Assembly: GCF_025345615.1 (NCBI RefSeq)
Contig: NZ_JAODWD010000003.1
Span: 620,001-684,000 of the forward strand
DNA from: Mycobacterium deserti
GTDB taxonomy: Bacteria; Actinomycetota; Actinomycetes; Mycobacteriales; Mycobacteriaceae
Length of the DNA: 64,000 nucleotides
Direction: 5' to 3'
Shown piece after piece: positions 36,830 through 44,580 of the stretch; position 1 is the stretch's first letter; each line of letters begins with the position of its first letter. The notes beneath the pieces were generated by a model. The model saw only the letters and a program-made list of their open reading frames with translations, was not told the origin of the DNA and made no database searches. Made by a program: the position numbers and the translations under genes.

Positions 36830-37620
36830 CCTCGCCAGTCGCAGCCGGTCAACTCGGCGGACAACTCCCACAGGCGACGGGCCGCGACACGGTCGGTGGC
36901 CTTGCGCCGCAGCTTGGTCACCCTCGGGGGACCGAACTGGTTGAAGCGTGGCGCGAAATACGTGCCACTGGGCAGATTCGTCGTCACCGCCTCGACAGTG
37001 GCGCGCGCGCCCTGGGCCGGGGTGTGCAACAGCCGCCGCATCCGTTGGTGTTCGGCCATGGTCATCGACCGGGTGATGTCGGTGTCCGTCGCGCCGGGAT
37101 CCGATGCGTAGGACCGGATGCCGCGACGGGTCAATTCGGCGACAAACAGGAAGTTCGCCAGCTTCGACTGGGAGTAGGCGCCGATCCACGTGTACTTGCG
37201 CGTGCGGTAATTGAGGTCAGCGAAGTCGATGCGGCCGAACAGGTACATGGCGCTGGCCACCGAGACCACCCGGTCCTTGATCCTGCTGCCCAGCAGGCAC
37301 GTCAGCGCGAAGTGACCGAGGTGGTTGGTGCCCATGTGCGCTTCGAAGCCGTCGGCTGTGCGGGTCAGCGGCATGCCCATCACCCCCGCGTTGTTGACCA
37401 GCACGTCGACGGTGTCGACGGACTCGGCGAACGCCCGCACGCTGCCCAGATCCGAAAGGTCGAGCGCGCGCACCTCGACGCGGCCCGCCATCTCGGCGGC
37501 CGCCTGCTGGGCCTTCGGCACGGAGCGGCACGCGATCATCACGTCGTGCCCGGCGGCGGCCAGCGCTCCGGCCGTGGCCTTGCCCACTCCGCTGTTACCA
37601 CCGGTGACGATGACCCGCAT
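36826..37620 (-). CDS. SDR family NAD(P)-dependent oxidoreductase (retinol-dehydrogenase-like)
   Basis: A 264-residue short-chain dehydrogenase with the nucleotide loop [41 protein letters not shown] and the active-site [11 protein letters not shown] (Tyr and Lys present). The pattern is that of the WWOX/retinol-dehydrogenase-like SDRs common in mycobacteria. Substrate unknown. ATG 37620 is preceded by GAGGA. Confidence 0.87.
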   Translation of the reverse strand: MRVIVTGGNSGVGKATAGALAAAGHDVMIACRSVPKAQQAAAEMAGRVEVRALDLSDLGSVRAFAESVDTVDVLVNNAGVMGMPLTRTADGFEAHMGTNHLGHFALTCLLGSRIKDRVVSVASAMYLFGRIDFADLNYRTRKYTWIGAYSQSKLANFLFVAELTRRGIRSYASDPGATDTDITRSMTMAEHQRMRRLLHTPAQGARATVEAVTTNLPSGTYFAPRFNQFGPPRVTKLRRKATDRVAARRLWELSAELTGCDWRG

Positions 37621-37676
37621 GGTCCTCGATTATGCGGACTCGGAATAGAAGCGGCGACTCCTCGGCTGGACACACC

Positions 37677-38099
37677 ATGACCGAGACCCCCGACATCAAG
37701 GCGTTCAACGCCGACATCGTCAAGGAGTTCCGCGCGAACGGAGGCAAGGTGGGCGGGCCGTTCGAAGGCGGCACGCTGCTACTGCTGACCACCACCGGCG
37801 CGAAGTCCGGCCAGCCGCGACTCTCGCCGCTGGCCTACCTGGAGATCGACGGCCGGATCATCATCGTCGGGTCGTACGCCGGCGCCGACCGTGATCCGGC
37901 CTGGGTGCACAACCTGCGGGCCGACCCGCGGGCGCACATCGAAGTCGGCAGCACCGAGTACGACGTGACCGCCCGCGAGCTGCCGCAGGCCGAGCGCGAC
38001 GCGCTCTACCCGAAGGTCGTCGAAGCGGCGCCGGTCTTCGCCGATTACCAGGCCAAGACCAGCCGCGTCATCCCGCTGTTCGAACTCGCCAGAGTGTGA
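37677..38099 (+). CDS. Ddn-like deazaflavin (F420)-dependent nitroreductase family protein
   Basis: A 140-residue split-beta-barrel protein of the DUF385/Ddn family. The signature TTTGAKSGQPRLSPLAYL and VGSYAGADRDPAWVHNLRAD form the F420-binding surface in relatives that reduce quinones or nitro compounds. ATG at 37677 gives a normal family N-terminus; an extension to 37632 is not supported. It ends before a hairpin shared with the convergent thiolase gene. Confidence 0.87.
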   Translation: MTETPDIKAFNADIVKEFRANGGKVGGPFEGGTLLLLTTTGAKSGQPRLSPLAYLEIDGRIIIVGSYAGADRDPAWVHNLRADPRAHIEVGSTEYDVTARELPQAERDALYPKVVEAAPVFADYQAKTSRVIPLFELARV

Positions 38100-38146
38100 T
38101 TTCGGTGCGCGGACGATCGCTGAGCGACTGTCAGCGCACCGAAATC
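38098..38146. terminator. Hairpin between convergent Ddn-like and thiolase genes
   Basis: Perfect 13-base arms (GATTTCGGTGCGC at 38098-38110 and its complement at 38134-38146) enclose 23 bases, which contain a second small hairpin (TCGCTGAGCGA). No U-tract. Likely bidirectional terminator. Confidence 0.7.
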
Positions 38147-38153
38147 GCCGGGG

Positions 38154-39335
38154 TCAGAGCCGCTCGATGATGATGGCGTTGGCCATGCCGCCGCCCTCGC
38201 ACATGGTCTGCAGCGCGTAGCGGCCGCCGCGCTGTTCCAGAGCGTTGACCAAGGTCGTCATGATCCGCGCGCCGCTGGCGCCCAAGGGGTGCCCGATGGC
38301 GATCGCACCGCCGTTGACGTTCGTCTTGGCCAGATCGGCTCCGGTGTCCTCGGCCCACGCCAACACGACCGGCGCGAACGCCTCGTTGACTTCGAACAGG
38401 TCGATGTCGGCGAGCGACAGTCCGGCCCGTTTGAGCACCTTCTCGGTGGCGGGGATGACGCCGGTGAGCATGTAGAGCGGGTCCGAGCCGACGACGGTCG
38501 TCGTGTGAATCCGGGCCAGCGGCGGAAGGCCCAGTCGCCGGGCCGTCGCACCGCTGGTGATCAGGACCGCGGCACTGCCGTCGGACAGCGGCGATGAGTT
38601 GCCCGGCGTGATCTCCCACTGAATCTGCGGGAACCTGGCCTCGTAGGCCGGGTTGTAGAACGCCGGCTTCAGCCCGGCGAGGGTCTGGACCGTCGTGCCG
38701 GGACGGATGATCTCGTCGGTCGACAGTCCCGCGATCGGCGCCAACTCCCGGTCGAACAGGCCCTCCTTGGTCGCCTGGGCGGCCTTCTCATGGCTGCCTG
38801 CCGAGAACTCGTCGAGTTGCTGACGGGAGAATCCCCATTTCGCCGCCATCAATTCGGCGCTGATGCCCTGCGGCACAAGGCCTTCGGGATAGCGCTGCGC
38901 CATCGCGCCGAACGGGTCGCTGCCCGGCAGAACGCTGGAGCCCATCGGCACGCGTGACATCGACTCGACCCCGGCCGCCACGACGATGTCATAGGCGCCG
39001 GAGATCACCCCCTGGGCGGCGAAGTGGATCGCCTGCTGGCTGCTGCCGCACTGGCGGTCGACCGTGGTGCCCGGCACGCTCTCGGGGAATCCCGCGCCCA
39101 GCAGCGCGTTGCGCGCGATGTTGACCGCCTGGTCGCCCACCTGCGTGACCGCACCCGCGATCACGTCGTCGACCTGCTCGGGGTTGATCCCGCTGCGCGT
39201 GACGACCTCACGAAGGGAATGCGCCAGAAGGTCCACGGGCAGCACGTCGTGCAATCCGCCGTTGGCTTTGCCCTTGCCGATCGGTGTGCGTACCGCCTCG
39301 ACGATGACCGCATCCCGGTCTCCGTATCCGGCCAT
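38154..39335 (-). CDS. Acetyl-CoA acetyltransferase (thiolase, FadA-type)
   Basis: A thiolase of 393 residues, cleaving 3-oxoacyl-CoA in beta-oxidation or condensing acetyl-CoA. The nucleophilic Cys is in DRQCGSSQQA (about residue 96); the other active-site motifs, NEAFAPV, GHPLGASGAR and CEGGGMANA (His and second Cys), are intact. The ATG at 39335 has AGGAGG at good spacing. It is divergent from an HxlR-type regulator gene, with palindromes in the shared 96-bp promoter region, so that regulator probably controls it. Confidence 0.93.
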   Translation of the reverse strand: MAGYGDRDAVIVEAVRTPIGKGKANGGLHDVLPVDLLAHSLREVVTRSGINPEQVDDVIAGAVTQVGDQAVNIARNALLGAGFPESVPGTTVDRQCGSSQQAIHFAAQGVISGAYDIVVAAGVESMSRVPMGSSVLPGSDPFGAMAQRYPEGLVPQGISAELMAAKWGFSRQQLDEFSAGSHEKAAQATKEGLFDRELAPIAGLSTDEIIRPGTTVQTLAGLKPAFYNPAYEARFPQIQWEITPGNSSPLSDGSAAVLITSGATARRLGLPPLARIHTTTVVGSDPLYMLTGVIPATEKVLKRAGLSLADIDLFEVNEAFAPVVLAWAEDTGADLAKTNVNGGAIAIGHPLGASGARIMTTLVNALEQRGGRYALQTMCEGGGMANAIIIERL

Positions 39336-39373
39336 GGTTGCCTCCTGATGCCTCGACGCTGAGTACTGCTTTC

Positions 39374-39415
39374 TATACTCAGCTATACCACCTGGGTATA
39401 CTGGGTTCAACCCAG
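39374..39415. promoter_or_regulatory. Operator region between thiolase and HxlR genes
   Basis: The region holds CTGGGTTCAACCCAG (39401-39415, a 7-1-7 palindrome) directly next to TATACC…GGTATA (39384-39400) and a further TATACT (39374-39379). Repeated AT-rich half-sites in a short divergent promoter are typical targets of HxlR dimers. Confidence 0.6.
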
Positions 39416-39431
39416 AGGGAGAGTGACGTCG

Positions 39432-39902
39432 ATGACAGTGCTGCAGGGCAAGCTCGCCGACCGCGATGCGTGGTCGGCGATCGGGGAGTGCCCGATCGAG
39501 AAGACGATGGTCCTGCTCGGAACGAAGTCGGCGATGCTCATCATGCGCGAGGCCTACTACGGCACCACCCGCTTCGACGACTTCTGCCGACGCGTGGGCA
39601 TCACCAAAGCCGCAGCGGCCGCCCGCCTCGGCGAACTGGTCGATGCTGGTCTGCTGCAGCGCAGGCCGTATCGGGAACCCGGGCAACGGCGCCGTGACGA
39701 GTACGTGTTGACCGAAGCCGGACGCGATTTCATGCCGGTGGTGTGGGCGATGTTCGAGTGGGGCCGGCGGCACCTGCCCAACCGCACGCCGCTACGGCTC
39801 GCGCACAAAGACTGCGGAGCCGAGGCCAGCGTCGAGATCCGTTGCGCAGACGGGCATCTGGTGCCACCAGACCAGCTCGCGATGCGCGTCGTACGACGCT
39901 AG
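39432..39902 (+). CDS. HxlR family winged-helix transcriptional regulator
   Basis: A 156-residue MarR/HxlR-type regulator. The HxlR core runs from CPIEKTMVLLGTKSAMLIMR through FDDFCRRVGITKAAAAARLG (recognition helix) and the wing LQRRPYREPGQRRRDEYVLT. A Cys in GECPIEK at the N-terminus is the position of the redox- or aldehyde-sensing Cys in some family members, and a Cys-containing tail (HKDCGAEASVEIRCADGH) follows the core, so thiol-based sensing is possible. ATG 39432 is preferred; GTG 39423 also fits. It probably controls the divergent thiolase gene. Confidence 0.88.
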   Translation: MTVLQGKLADRDAWSAIGECPIEKTMVLLGTKSAMLIMREAYYGTTRFDDFCRRVGITKAAAAARLGELVDAGLLQRRPYREPGQRRRDEYVLTEAGRDFMPVVWAMFEWGRRHLPNRTPLRLAHKDCGAEASVEIRCADGHLVPPDQLAMRVVRR

Positions 39903-40276
39903 CGCTCTGCCAAATACGCTTTCGCCACCGTCTTCGGCGCCTGGGCCAGCCACGCCTCGGTGATCAGTTCCTCCAGTTCGGGTATGCCGATGGCGGTCAG
40001 CCGCACGAGAATCGCCGGGTAGCCGTCGAAGTGCGGGGTGGTGAAGTACATGCTGGGATCGTCGGCGATCAGCGCGAACTTCACCCCCTCGTCGGCGACG
40101 CGGGCGCCCAGGATGTCACCGGCGGGCGCGTCGTCGCCGAGCGCCTCGTAGTCCGCTTTGCGCAGCGGGCGCTCCCAGACGACGAGCTTCTTGCGCACCC
40201 GCCAGTTCCGCGGTGAGGCTTCCGTCGTCTCGGGAAGTTCGCCCGCGATGCGCGCCACATCAGCCCAATCGGCCAC
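39899..40276 (-). CDS. MmcQ/YjbR family DNA-binding-fold protein (Rv2570 type)
   Basis: A 125-residue protein of the YjbR family (CyaY-like fold): LPETTEASPRNWRVRKKLVV, VKFALIADDPSMYFTTPHFD and a C-terminal ELEELITEAWLAQAPKTVAK helix. Function unknown. GTG at 40276 is chosen because TAGCGT lies seven bases upstream and the resulting N-terminus (VADWADVARIAGELPE) fits the family. The four last bases overlap the HxlR gene's end. It is divergent from the DUF389 fragment across only 23 bp. Confidence 0.82.
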   Translation of the reverse strand: MADWADVARIAGELPETTEASPRNWRVRKKLVVWERPLRKADYEALGDDAPAGDILGARVADEGVKFALIADDPSMYFTTPHFDGYPAILVRLTAIGIPELEELITEAWLAQAPKTVAKAYLAER

Positions 40277-40299
40277 CGGTGAAACGCTACCCTCAGCCG
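40277..40299. promoter_or_regulatory. 23-bp divergent leaderless promoter pair (YjbR / DUF389)
   Basis: ACGCTACCCT (40284-40293) reads as TACCCT on the plus strand, six bases before ATG 40300, and as TAGCGT on the minus strand, seven bases before GTG 40276. The two -10 hexamers share the central TA. The same 7+10+6 arrangement is found at 43680-43702 and 55173-55195. Confidence 0.7.
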
Positions 40300-40683
40300 A
40301 TGCTGCATCTGCGCGTGATTGTGCCCAACGATCTGCGTGAACCGGTGATCGACGTGCTGCGGGACAACCCCGGCGTGACGCATCTGGTCGTGCACCGCGA
40401 TGCCGCACAGATACCCGCGGGTGATGAGATCACCGCCGACATCGCGCGGGAGTCGGCCAACGATGTCGTCGGCGACCTCAAGGCGCTCGGCGTCAAGCAA
40501 CGCGGCGCCATCACCCTCGACTTCGTCGACACGGTGCTGTCCACGCGGGCCTACCGGGCGGAGGACGACGCCGAAGGCGACCCCGCCGACGCCGTGGTCT
40601 GGGACGAGCTGGCCATTCGCAGGACATCGGCAAACGCATCGAACGCGGGCTCGCGCTCACGTCGCTGTTCGAGGCGACTCTGA
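40300..40683 (+). pseudogene. Truncated DUF389 gene (N-terminal cytosolic domain only)
   Basis: The first ~105 codons match the soluble N-terminal part of DUF389 (TIGR00341-type) membrane proteins: MLHLRVIVPNDLREPVIDVL, GVTHLVVHRDAAQIPAGDE, and AITLDFVDTVLSTRAYRAED. After AVVWDELAI the frame continues into unrelated Arg/Ser-rich residues to a stop at 40683, and no membrane domain follows. The sequence immediately after belongs, in another frame, to the C-terminus of an alpha-E protein, so a deletion has removed the rest of this gene. The promoter is intact, so a short protein of 127 residues may still be made. Confidence 0.75.
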
Positions 40684-41132
40684 CGACCGCCCACAGCGGA
40701 GGCGGAGAACAGACCATCACGGAGTCGGCGCTGGTGGTGTGCGAGTCGGCCGTGATCTACCGGCGCCGCACGCTGGGGCGAGTCAGCGTGGCGTCGGTCG
40801 CGGAACTGATGTTGTTCGACCTCGAGAACCCGCGCTCGTTGGGCTATCAACTCGAACGGCTGCGCGACGCGCTGAAGACGCTGCCCGGATCGGCTGGTTC
40901 GTCGCGACCTGAGCGCATGGTCGACGAGATCGCCACCCGTCTGCGCCGGGTGGATCCCGCCGACCTCGAAGAGGTCTCCGCTGACGGTCGGCGGCAGGAA
41001 TTCGCGGGCCTTCTCGACGATGTGCATCGCGACCTTCGCGAGCTGGCCGGCGTGATCACCGCCACCCACCTGTCGCTGCCCGGCGGCATGCAGCAGCTGT
41101 GGGGACCGGGCGAACGGCGGCTCCTGGCATGA
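40623..41132 (+). pseudogene. C-terminal fragment of an alpha-E (DUF403) domain gene
   Basis: In the frame starting at 40623 the sequence reads DIGKRIERGLALTSLFEATL, later VCESAVIYRRRTLGRVSVAS and LFDLENPRSLGYQLERLRDA, which is the last ~170 residues of an alpha-E domain protein (as in the C-terminal part of Rv2567). The upstream half, and any circularly permuted ATP-grasp domain or gene, is missing. The stop overlaps the transglutaminase start (ATGA), the original operon arrangement. A shorter in-frame GTG at 40734 could still start translation of the tail. Confidence 0.75.
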
Positions 41133-42028
41133 CGACGCGCCGATATCGGGTGTCGCACCGGACCGTCTACCGGTACTCCTCCGACGTCACCAGTTCCTAC
41201 GGCCGCGGATTCCTCACCCCGCGCGAGTCGGCGTCACAACGGTGTCTGTCTCACGAGCTGGTGATCGATCCCGAACCCGCCGACAGCTCGACCAGCCGCG
41301 ACGCGTACGGAAACGTCAGCTCGTATTTTCATGTCACGCAACACCATCAGACGCTGCGCGTCACCAGCAAGTCGGTCGTCGAAGTCGACCCTCCCGCAAC
41401 AGAGGTGTACGACGGCGGCTCGGCCCGAGCGCCGTGGGAGATCGCCAGGCCGGTCGGCCTCGACGGAGCACTGGCCACCGAGTTCACCCTCGATCTGCGC
41501 CAACCCGAGATCACCGAGAAGATACGTGCTTACGCCGCACCCAGTTTCGAACCCGGGCGCCCGCTGATCGAGGTACTGAGTGACCTTTCGTCACGCATCC
41601 ACTCCGACTTCACGTACCGGTCCGGCTCCACCACGGTGTCTACACTGGTCAGTGAGGTTTTGGCGGCACGCGAAGGGGTATGTCAGGACTTCGCGAGGCT
41701 CGCCATCGCGTGCCTGCGCGCCAACGGGCTGGCCGCCAGCTACGTCTCGGGTTACCTCGCCACCGACCCGCCGCCGGGAAAGGAACGCATGATCGGCATC
41801 GACGCGACACATGCATGGGCGTCGGTGTGGACCCCGCAGAACGTGTGGCTGGGCCTCGATCCCACCAACAACCAGATGACCGACGAGCGCTACATCGTCG
41901 TGGGGTTCGGCCGCGACTATGCGGACGTGCCGCCACTGCGCGGCATCATCTACACCGACGCGGACAGCAGCGTGATCGACGTCGCGGTCGACGTGGCTCC
42001 CGACGACGGGAGTGCGCCGCATGCGTGA
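41129..42028 (+). CDS. Transglutaminase-like cysteine protease family protein (Rv2569c type)
   Basis: A 299-residue transglutaminase-fold protein. The N-terminal beta domain (VSHRTVYRYSSDVTSSYGRG, RDAYGNVSSYFHV) is followed by the catalytic core with Cys185 in REGVCQDFARLAIACLRANG, His in DATHAWASVW and Asp in LGLDPTNNQMT. All three catalytic residues are present. Such proteins are encoded with alpha-E and ATP-grasp proteins in operons proposed to make or trim peptide-like products. Here it follows an alpha-E remnant and overlaps the zinc peptidase gene by eight bases. Confidence 0.88.
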   Translation: MTTRRYRVSHRTVYRYSSDVTSSYGRGFLTPRESASQRCLSHELVIDPEPADSSTSRDAYGNVSSYFHVTQHHQTLRVTSKSVVEVDPPATEVYDGGSARAPWEIARPVGLDGALATEFTLDLRQPEITEKIRAYAAPSFEPGRPLIEVLSDLSSRIHSDFTYRSGSTTVSTLVSEVLAAREGVCQDFARLAIACLRANGLAASYVSGYLATDPPPGKERMIGIDATHAWASVWTPQNVWLGLDPTNNQMTDERYIVVGFGRDYADVPPLRGIIYTDADSSVIDVAVDVAPDDGSAPHA

Positions 42029-43079
42029 CTTCCACTGCCCGGTCTGTGGGCAGCGGCTCGCGTTCGAGAACTCGCTGTGCCTGTCGTGTGGCAGCTCGCT
42101 GGGTTACTCCCTCGACGACAACGAACTGATGGTCATCGCGGTGGGGAAGGACAGCGAGCATGCCGGTGCCGTCGATGCCGGCCGGTATCGGTTGTGCGCG
42201 AACCTTCATCTGGCCGAATGTAATTGGCTCGTCGAGAAGGATCCCGATCAGGATGCCGCGGCACGGCTGTGCGCGTCGTGTGCACTCACCCGAACACGGC
42301 CCAACGACTCCGACACCAAGGCGCTGACCGCGTTCGCCGCCGCCGAGAAGGCCAAGCGCCGCCTCATCGCCGCGTTACGCGAGTTGAAGCTGCCGATCGT
42401 CGGCCGCGACGAGGACACCGAATACGGCCTGGCTTTCGACCTGCTGTCCAGTGAATCCGAGAAGGTGTTCACCGGCCATGCCAACGGGGTGATCACGCTC
42501 GACCTCGCCGAGGGCGACGACGTGCACCGGGAGCAGCTGCGCGTGGAGATGCAGGAACCGTACCGCACGCTGCTCGGCCACTTCCGCCACGAAATCGGGC
42601 ATTACTACTTCTATCGACTGGTCGAGCCGTCGCAGGACTACCTGCAGCGGTTCAACGAGCTGTTCGGCGATCCGGACGCGGACTACCAGGCCGCATTGGA
42701 CCGCCACTACAGCCAAGGTCCTCCCTCAGGGTGGGAGGACACCTTCGTCTCGTCGTACGCCACCATGCACCCCGCCGAGGACTGGGCCGAGACGTTCGCC
42801 CACTATCTGCACATCCGCGACGCACTGGACACTGCCGCTGCCTTCGGTTTCGCGCCTGCCGGTGCCACGTTCGAGCGACGAGCACTGGGGCCCAGCGGTT
42901 TCGACACCATCATCGAGATGTGGTTGCCGCTGTCGTGGGGGTTGAACATGGTGAACCGGTCGATGGGTAAAGAGGATCTGTACCCGTTCGTGCTGCCTCC
43001 GGCGGTGCTCGAGAAGATGCGGTTCATTCACACCATCGTCGACGAAATCACCTCGGACCCCGCCAAACTCGCCTCATAA
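42021..43079 (+). CDS. Zinc-ribbon zinc-binding metallopeptidase family protein (Rv2568c type)
   Basis: A 352-residue protein. The N-terminal zinc ribbon has two CxxC pairs (FHCPVCGQRL and LCLSCGSSLG), then a second Cys cluster (LCASCALTRT). The peptidase-like domain has the zinc motif FRHEIGHYYFYRL (H190, E191, H194) with a downstream EDWAETFAHYLHIRD that provides the third ligand. It is translated from ATG 42021 inside the transglutaminase 3' end. The pairing with the transglutaminase is conserved in mycobacteria. Substrate unknown. Confidence 0.88.
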   Translation: MRDFHCPVCGQRLAFENSLCLSCGSSLGYSLDDNELMVIAVGKDSEHAGAVDAGRYRLCANLHLAECNWLVEKDPDQDAAARLCASCALTRTRPNDSDTKALTAFAAAEKAKRRLIAALRELKLPIVGRDEDTEYGLAFDLLSSESEKVFTGHANGVITLDLAEGDDVHREQLRVEMQEPYRTLLGHFRHEIGHYYFYRLVEPSQDYLQRFNELFGDPDADYQAALDRHYSQGPPSGWEDTFVSSYATMHPAEDWAETFAHYLHIRDALDTAAAFGFAPAGATFERRALGPSGFDTIIEMWLPLSWGLNMVNRSMGKEDLYPFVLPPAVLEKMRFIHTIVDEITSDPAKLAS

Positions 43080-43094
43080 CGGCCAGCCCCACCG

Positions 43095-43679
43095 TCATCG
43101 CCCCGCGGCCGTCATGCGGAGATAGGCACGGCCGCGCGGCGACAAGCGGTAGCCGACATCGAGGCTGATCGTCAGCCCGAGCGATTTGAGTTGACGCACG
43201 CGGCGCTTGAACCGCGGGACGTCAAGCCCCAGCCGCGCAGCGAGGTCCGGCGCACGCACCGCGTCGTTGGCCGCGACGAGTTCGAGATACCGCCTCGTCC
43301 ACGGCTCGGTGGCCGCGTCCCATCGATCGAGGCGAGCGGTGATGGCCCGCACGTCGTCGGCCGACAAGTCGTCCTCGGCGGCCAGTTCGGGCCGCTCGTC
43401 AGGCGCCAGATAGGACACCGCGATCGCATAGGTGTGCCGGGCCGGTCGGCGGTCCAACTCCCGCTGAGCGGCCGCTGCGCTCGGATAACCCGCCGCGCGG
43501 GCCTGGGCGGCGGTGACGCGGTAGCCGCCCGGGTACTCGGCGACGTCGTCGACGCGGATAGTGCCTGCCACGGTGCGCTGCGTGCCGCCCGCCTTGGCCC
43601 GCGGCGCGTCCCATCGGCGCAACACCAACGTGATGCTGCCGTTAGCGATTCCCTCGGCCGTGTCGCGGTTGAGCAGCAC
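43095..43679 (-). CDS. ASCH/PUA-like domain protein with C-terminal winged helix
   Basis: A 194-residue protein. The N-terminal ~65 residues (LLNRDTAEGIANGSITLVLR, VAGTIRVDDVAEYP) look like an ASCH/PUA-type RNA-binding domain. The C-terminal part (YLELVAANDAVRAPDLAARL, PRFKRRVRQLKSLGLT, GYRLSPRGRAYL) reads as a winged helix, so it may bind RNA and/or DNA. The GTG start at 43679 is seven bases from TAGGGT. It is divergent from DUF3097 across only 23 bp. Domain calls are by eye and moderate in certainty. Confidence 0.72.
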   Translation of the reverse strand: MLLNRDTAEGIANGSITLVLRRWDAPRAKAGGTQRTVAGTIRVDDVAEYPGGYRVTAAQARAAGYPSAAAAQRELDRRPARHTYAIAVSYLAPDERPELAAEDDLSADDVRAITARLDRWDAATEPWTRRYLELVAANDAVRAPDLAARLGLDVPRFKRRVRQLKSLGLTISLDVGYRLSPRGRAYLRMTAAGR

Positions 43680-43702
43680 GCGTGTGACCCTACGATCACC
43701 CG
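43680..43702. promoter_or_regulatory. 23-bp divergent leaderless promoter pair (ASCH-like / DUF3097)
   Basis: ACCCTACGAT (43687-43696) gives TACGAT on the plus strand, six bases before GTG 43703, and TAGGGT on the minus strand, seven bases before GTG 43679. The hexamers overlap by the central TA. Confidence 0.7.
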
Positions 43703-44539
43703 GTGGCTGATCGCTATGGCACCGACGTCCTCGCCAACAATCCGCATCGCAAACCGCGTTCCACGGAGTGTCCGGTGGAACTCGGCATGGTCGTCGAGGA
43801 CGCCGCGACGGGCTATGTGGGCGCCGTGGTGCGCATCGAGTACGGGCGAATGGAACTCGAGGACCGCCGCGGGCGCAGGAAGCCGTTTCCCGTCGGGCCG
43901 GGCTACCTGATGGACGGCAAACCCGTCATCCTCACCGCGCCGCGGCGGCCCGCGCCGATGACCACACGGACCGCGTCGGGTTCGGTGGCCGTACCCGGTG
44001 CGCGCGCGAAGGTCGCCCTGCAGAGCCGCATCTATGTGGAGGGCAGACACGACGCCGAACTCGTCGAGCAGGTGTGGGGCGACGATCTTCGCATCGAGGG
44101 CGTCGTCGTCGAATACCTCGGCGGTGTCGACGATCTCGCCGCGATCGTCGCGGAGTTCGAGCCGGGGCCGGGCCGTCGGCTCGGGGTACTGGTCGATCAC
44201 CTCGTCGCCGGGTCGAAGGAGGCGCGCATCGCCGAGGCGGTGCGTCGCGGACCCGGTGGCGAGCACACGCTCGTCGTGGGACACCCGTTCATCGACATCT
44301 GGCAGGCGGTGAAACCGACGCGACTGGGAGTTCCGGCGTGGCCGGTCATCCCGAAGGGGGTCGATTGGAAGAAGGGCGTGTGCCGCTCGATGGGCTGGCC
44401 GCACTCTCAGCAGGCCGACGTGGCCAGGGCGTGGCAGCGCATCAGGGGCCGGGTCCGGGACTGGAATGACCTGGAGCCGGCGCTGATCGGCCGCGTCGAG
44501 GAGCTCATCGACTTCGTCACGCAGCCCCCCGGATCGTGA
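43703..44539 (+). CDS. DUF3097 family protein, possibly TOPRIM-like
   Basis: A 278-residue protein of the actinobacterial DUF3097 family. The N-terminal third contains PVELGMVVEDAATGYVGAVV. The middle has IYVEGRHDAELVEQVWG followed by GVLVDHLVAGSKEARIAEAV, which resembles the TOPRIM pattern (Glu in the first strand, Asp with a following S/G-K-E segment) seen in RNase M5 and DnaG-type nucleases; the second acidic residue of DxD is not clear. The C-terminus has WPVIPKGVDWKKGVCRSMGW. The TOPRIM link is my inference. Confidence 0.8.
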   Translation: MADRYGTDVLANNPHRKPRSTECPVELGMVVEDAATGYVGAVVRIEYGRMELEDRRGRRKPFPVGPGYLMDGKPVILTAPRRPAPMTTRTASGSVAVPGARAKVALQSRIYVEGRHDAELVEQVWGDDLRIEGVVVEYLGGVDDLAAIVAEFEPGPGRRLGVLVDHLVAGSKEARIAEAVRRGPGGEHTLVVGHPFIDIWQAVKPTRLGVPAWPVIPKGVDWKKGVCRSMGWPHSQQADVARAWQRIRGRVRDWNDLEPALIGRVEELIDFVTQPPGS

Positions 44540-44580
44540 CGGTGCGCCATCGCGTCGCGGCTTCGTGGTAAGCAGAGGGC

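Noticed and set aside
35087..37189. A 700-residue minus-strand frame opposite aspS
   Set aside because: Composition is that of an antisense frame and it runs through the SDR gene in the wrong frame; AspRS is unambiguous.
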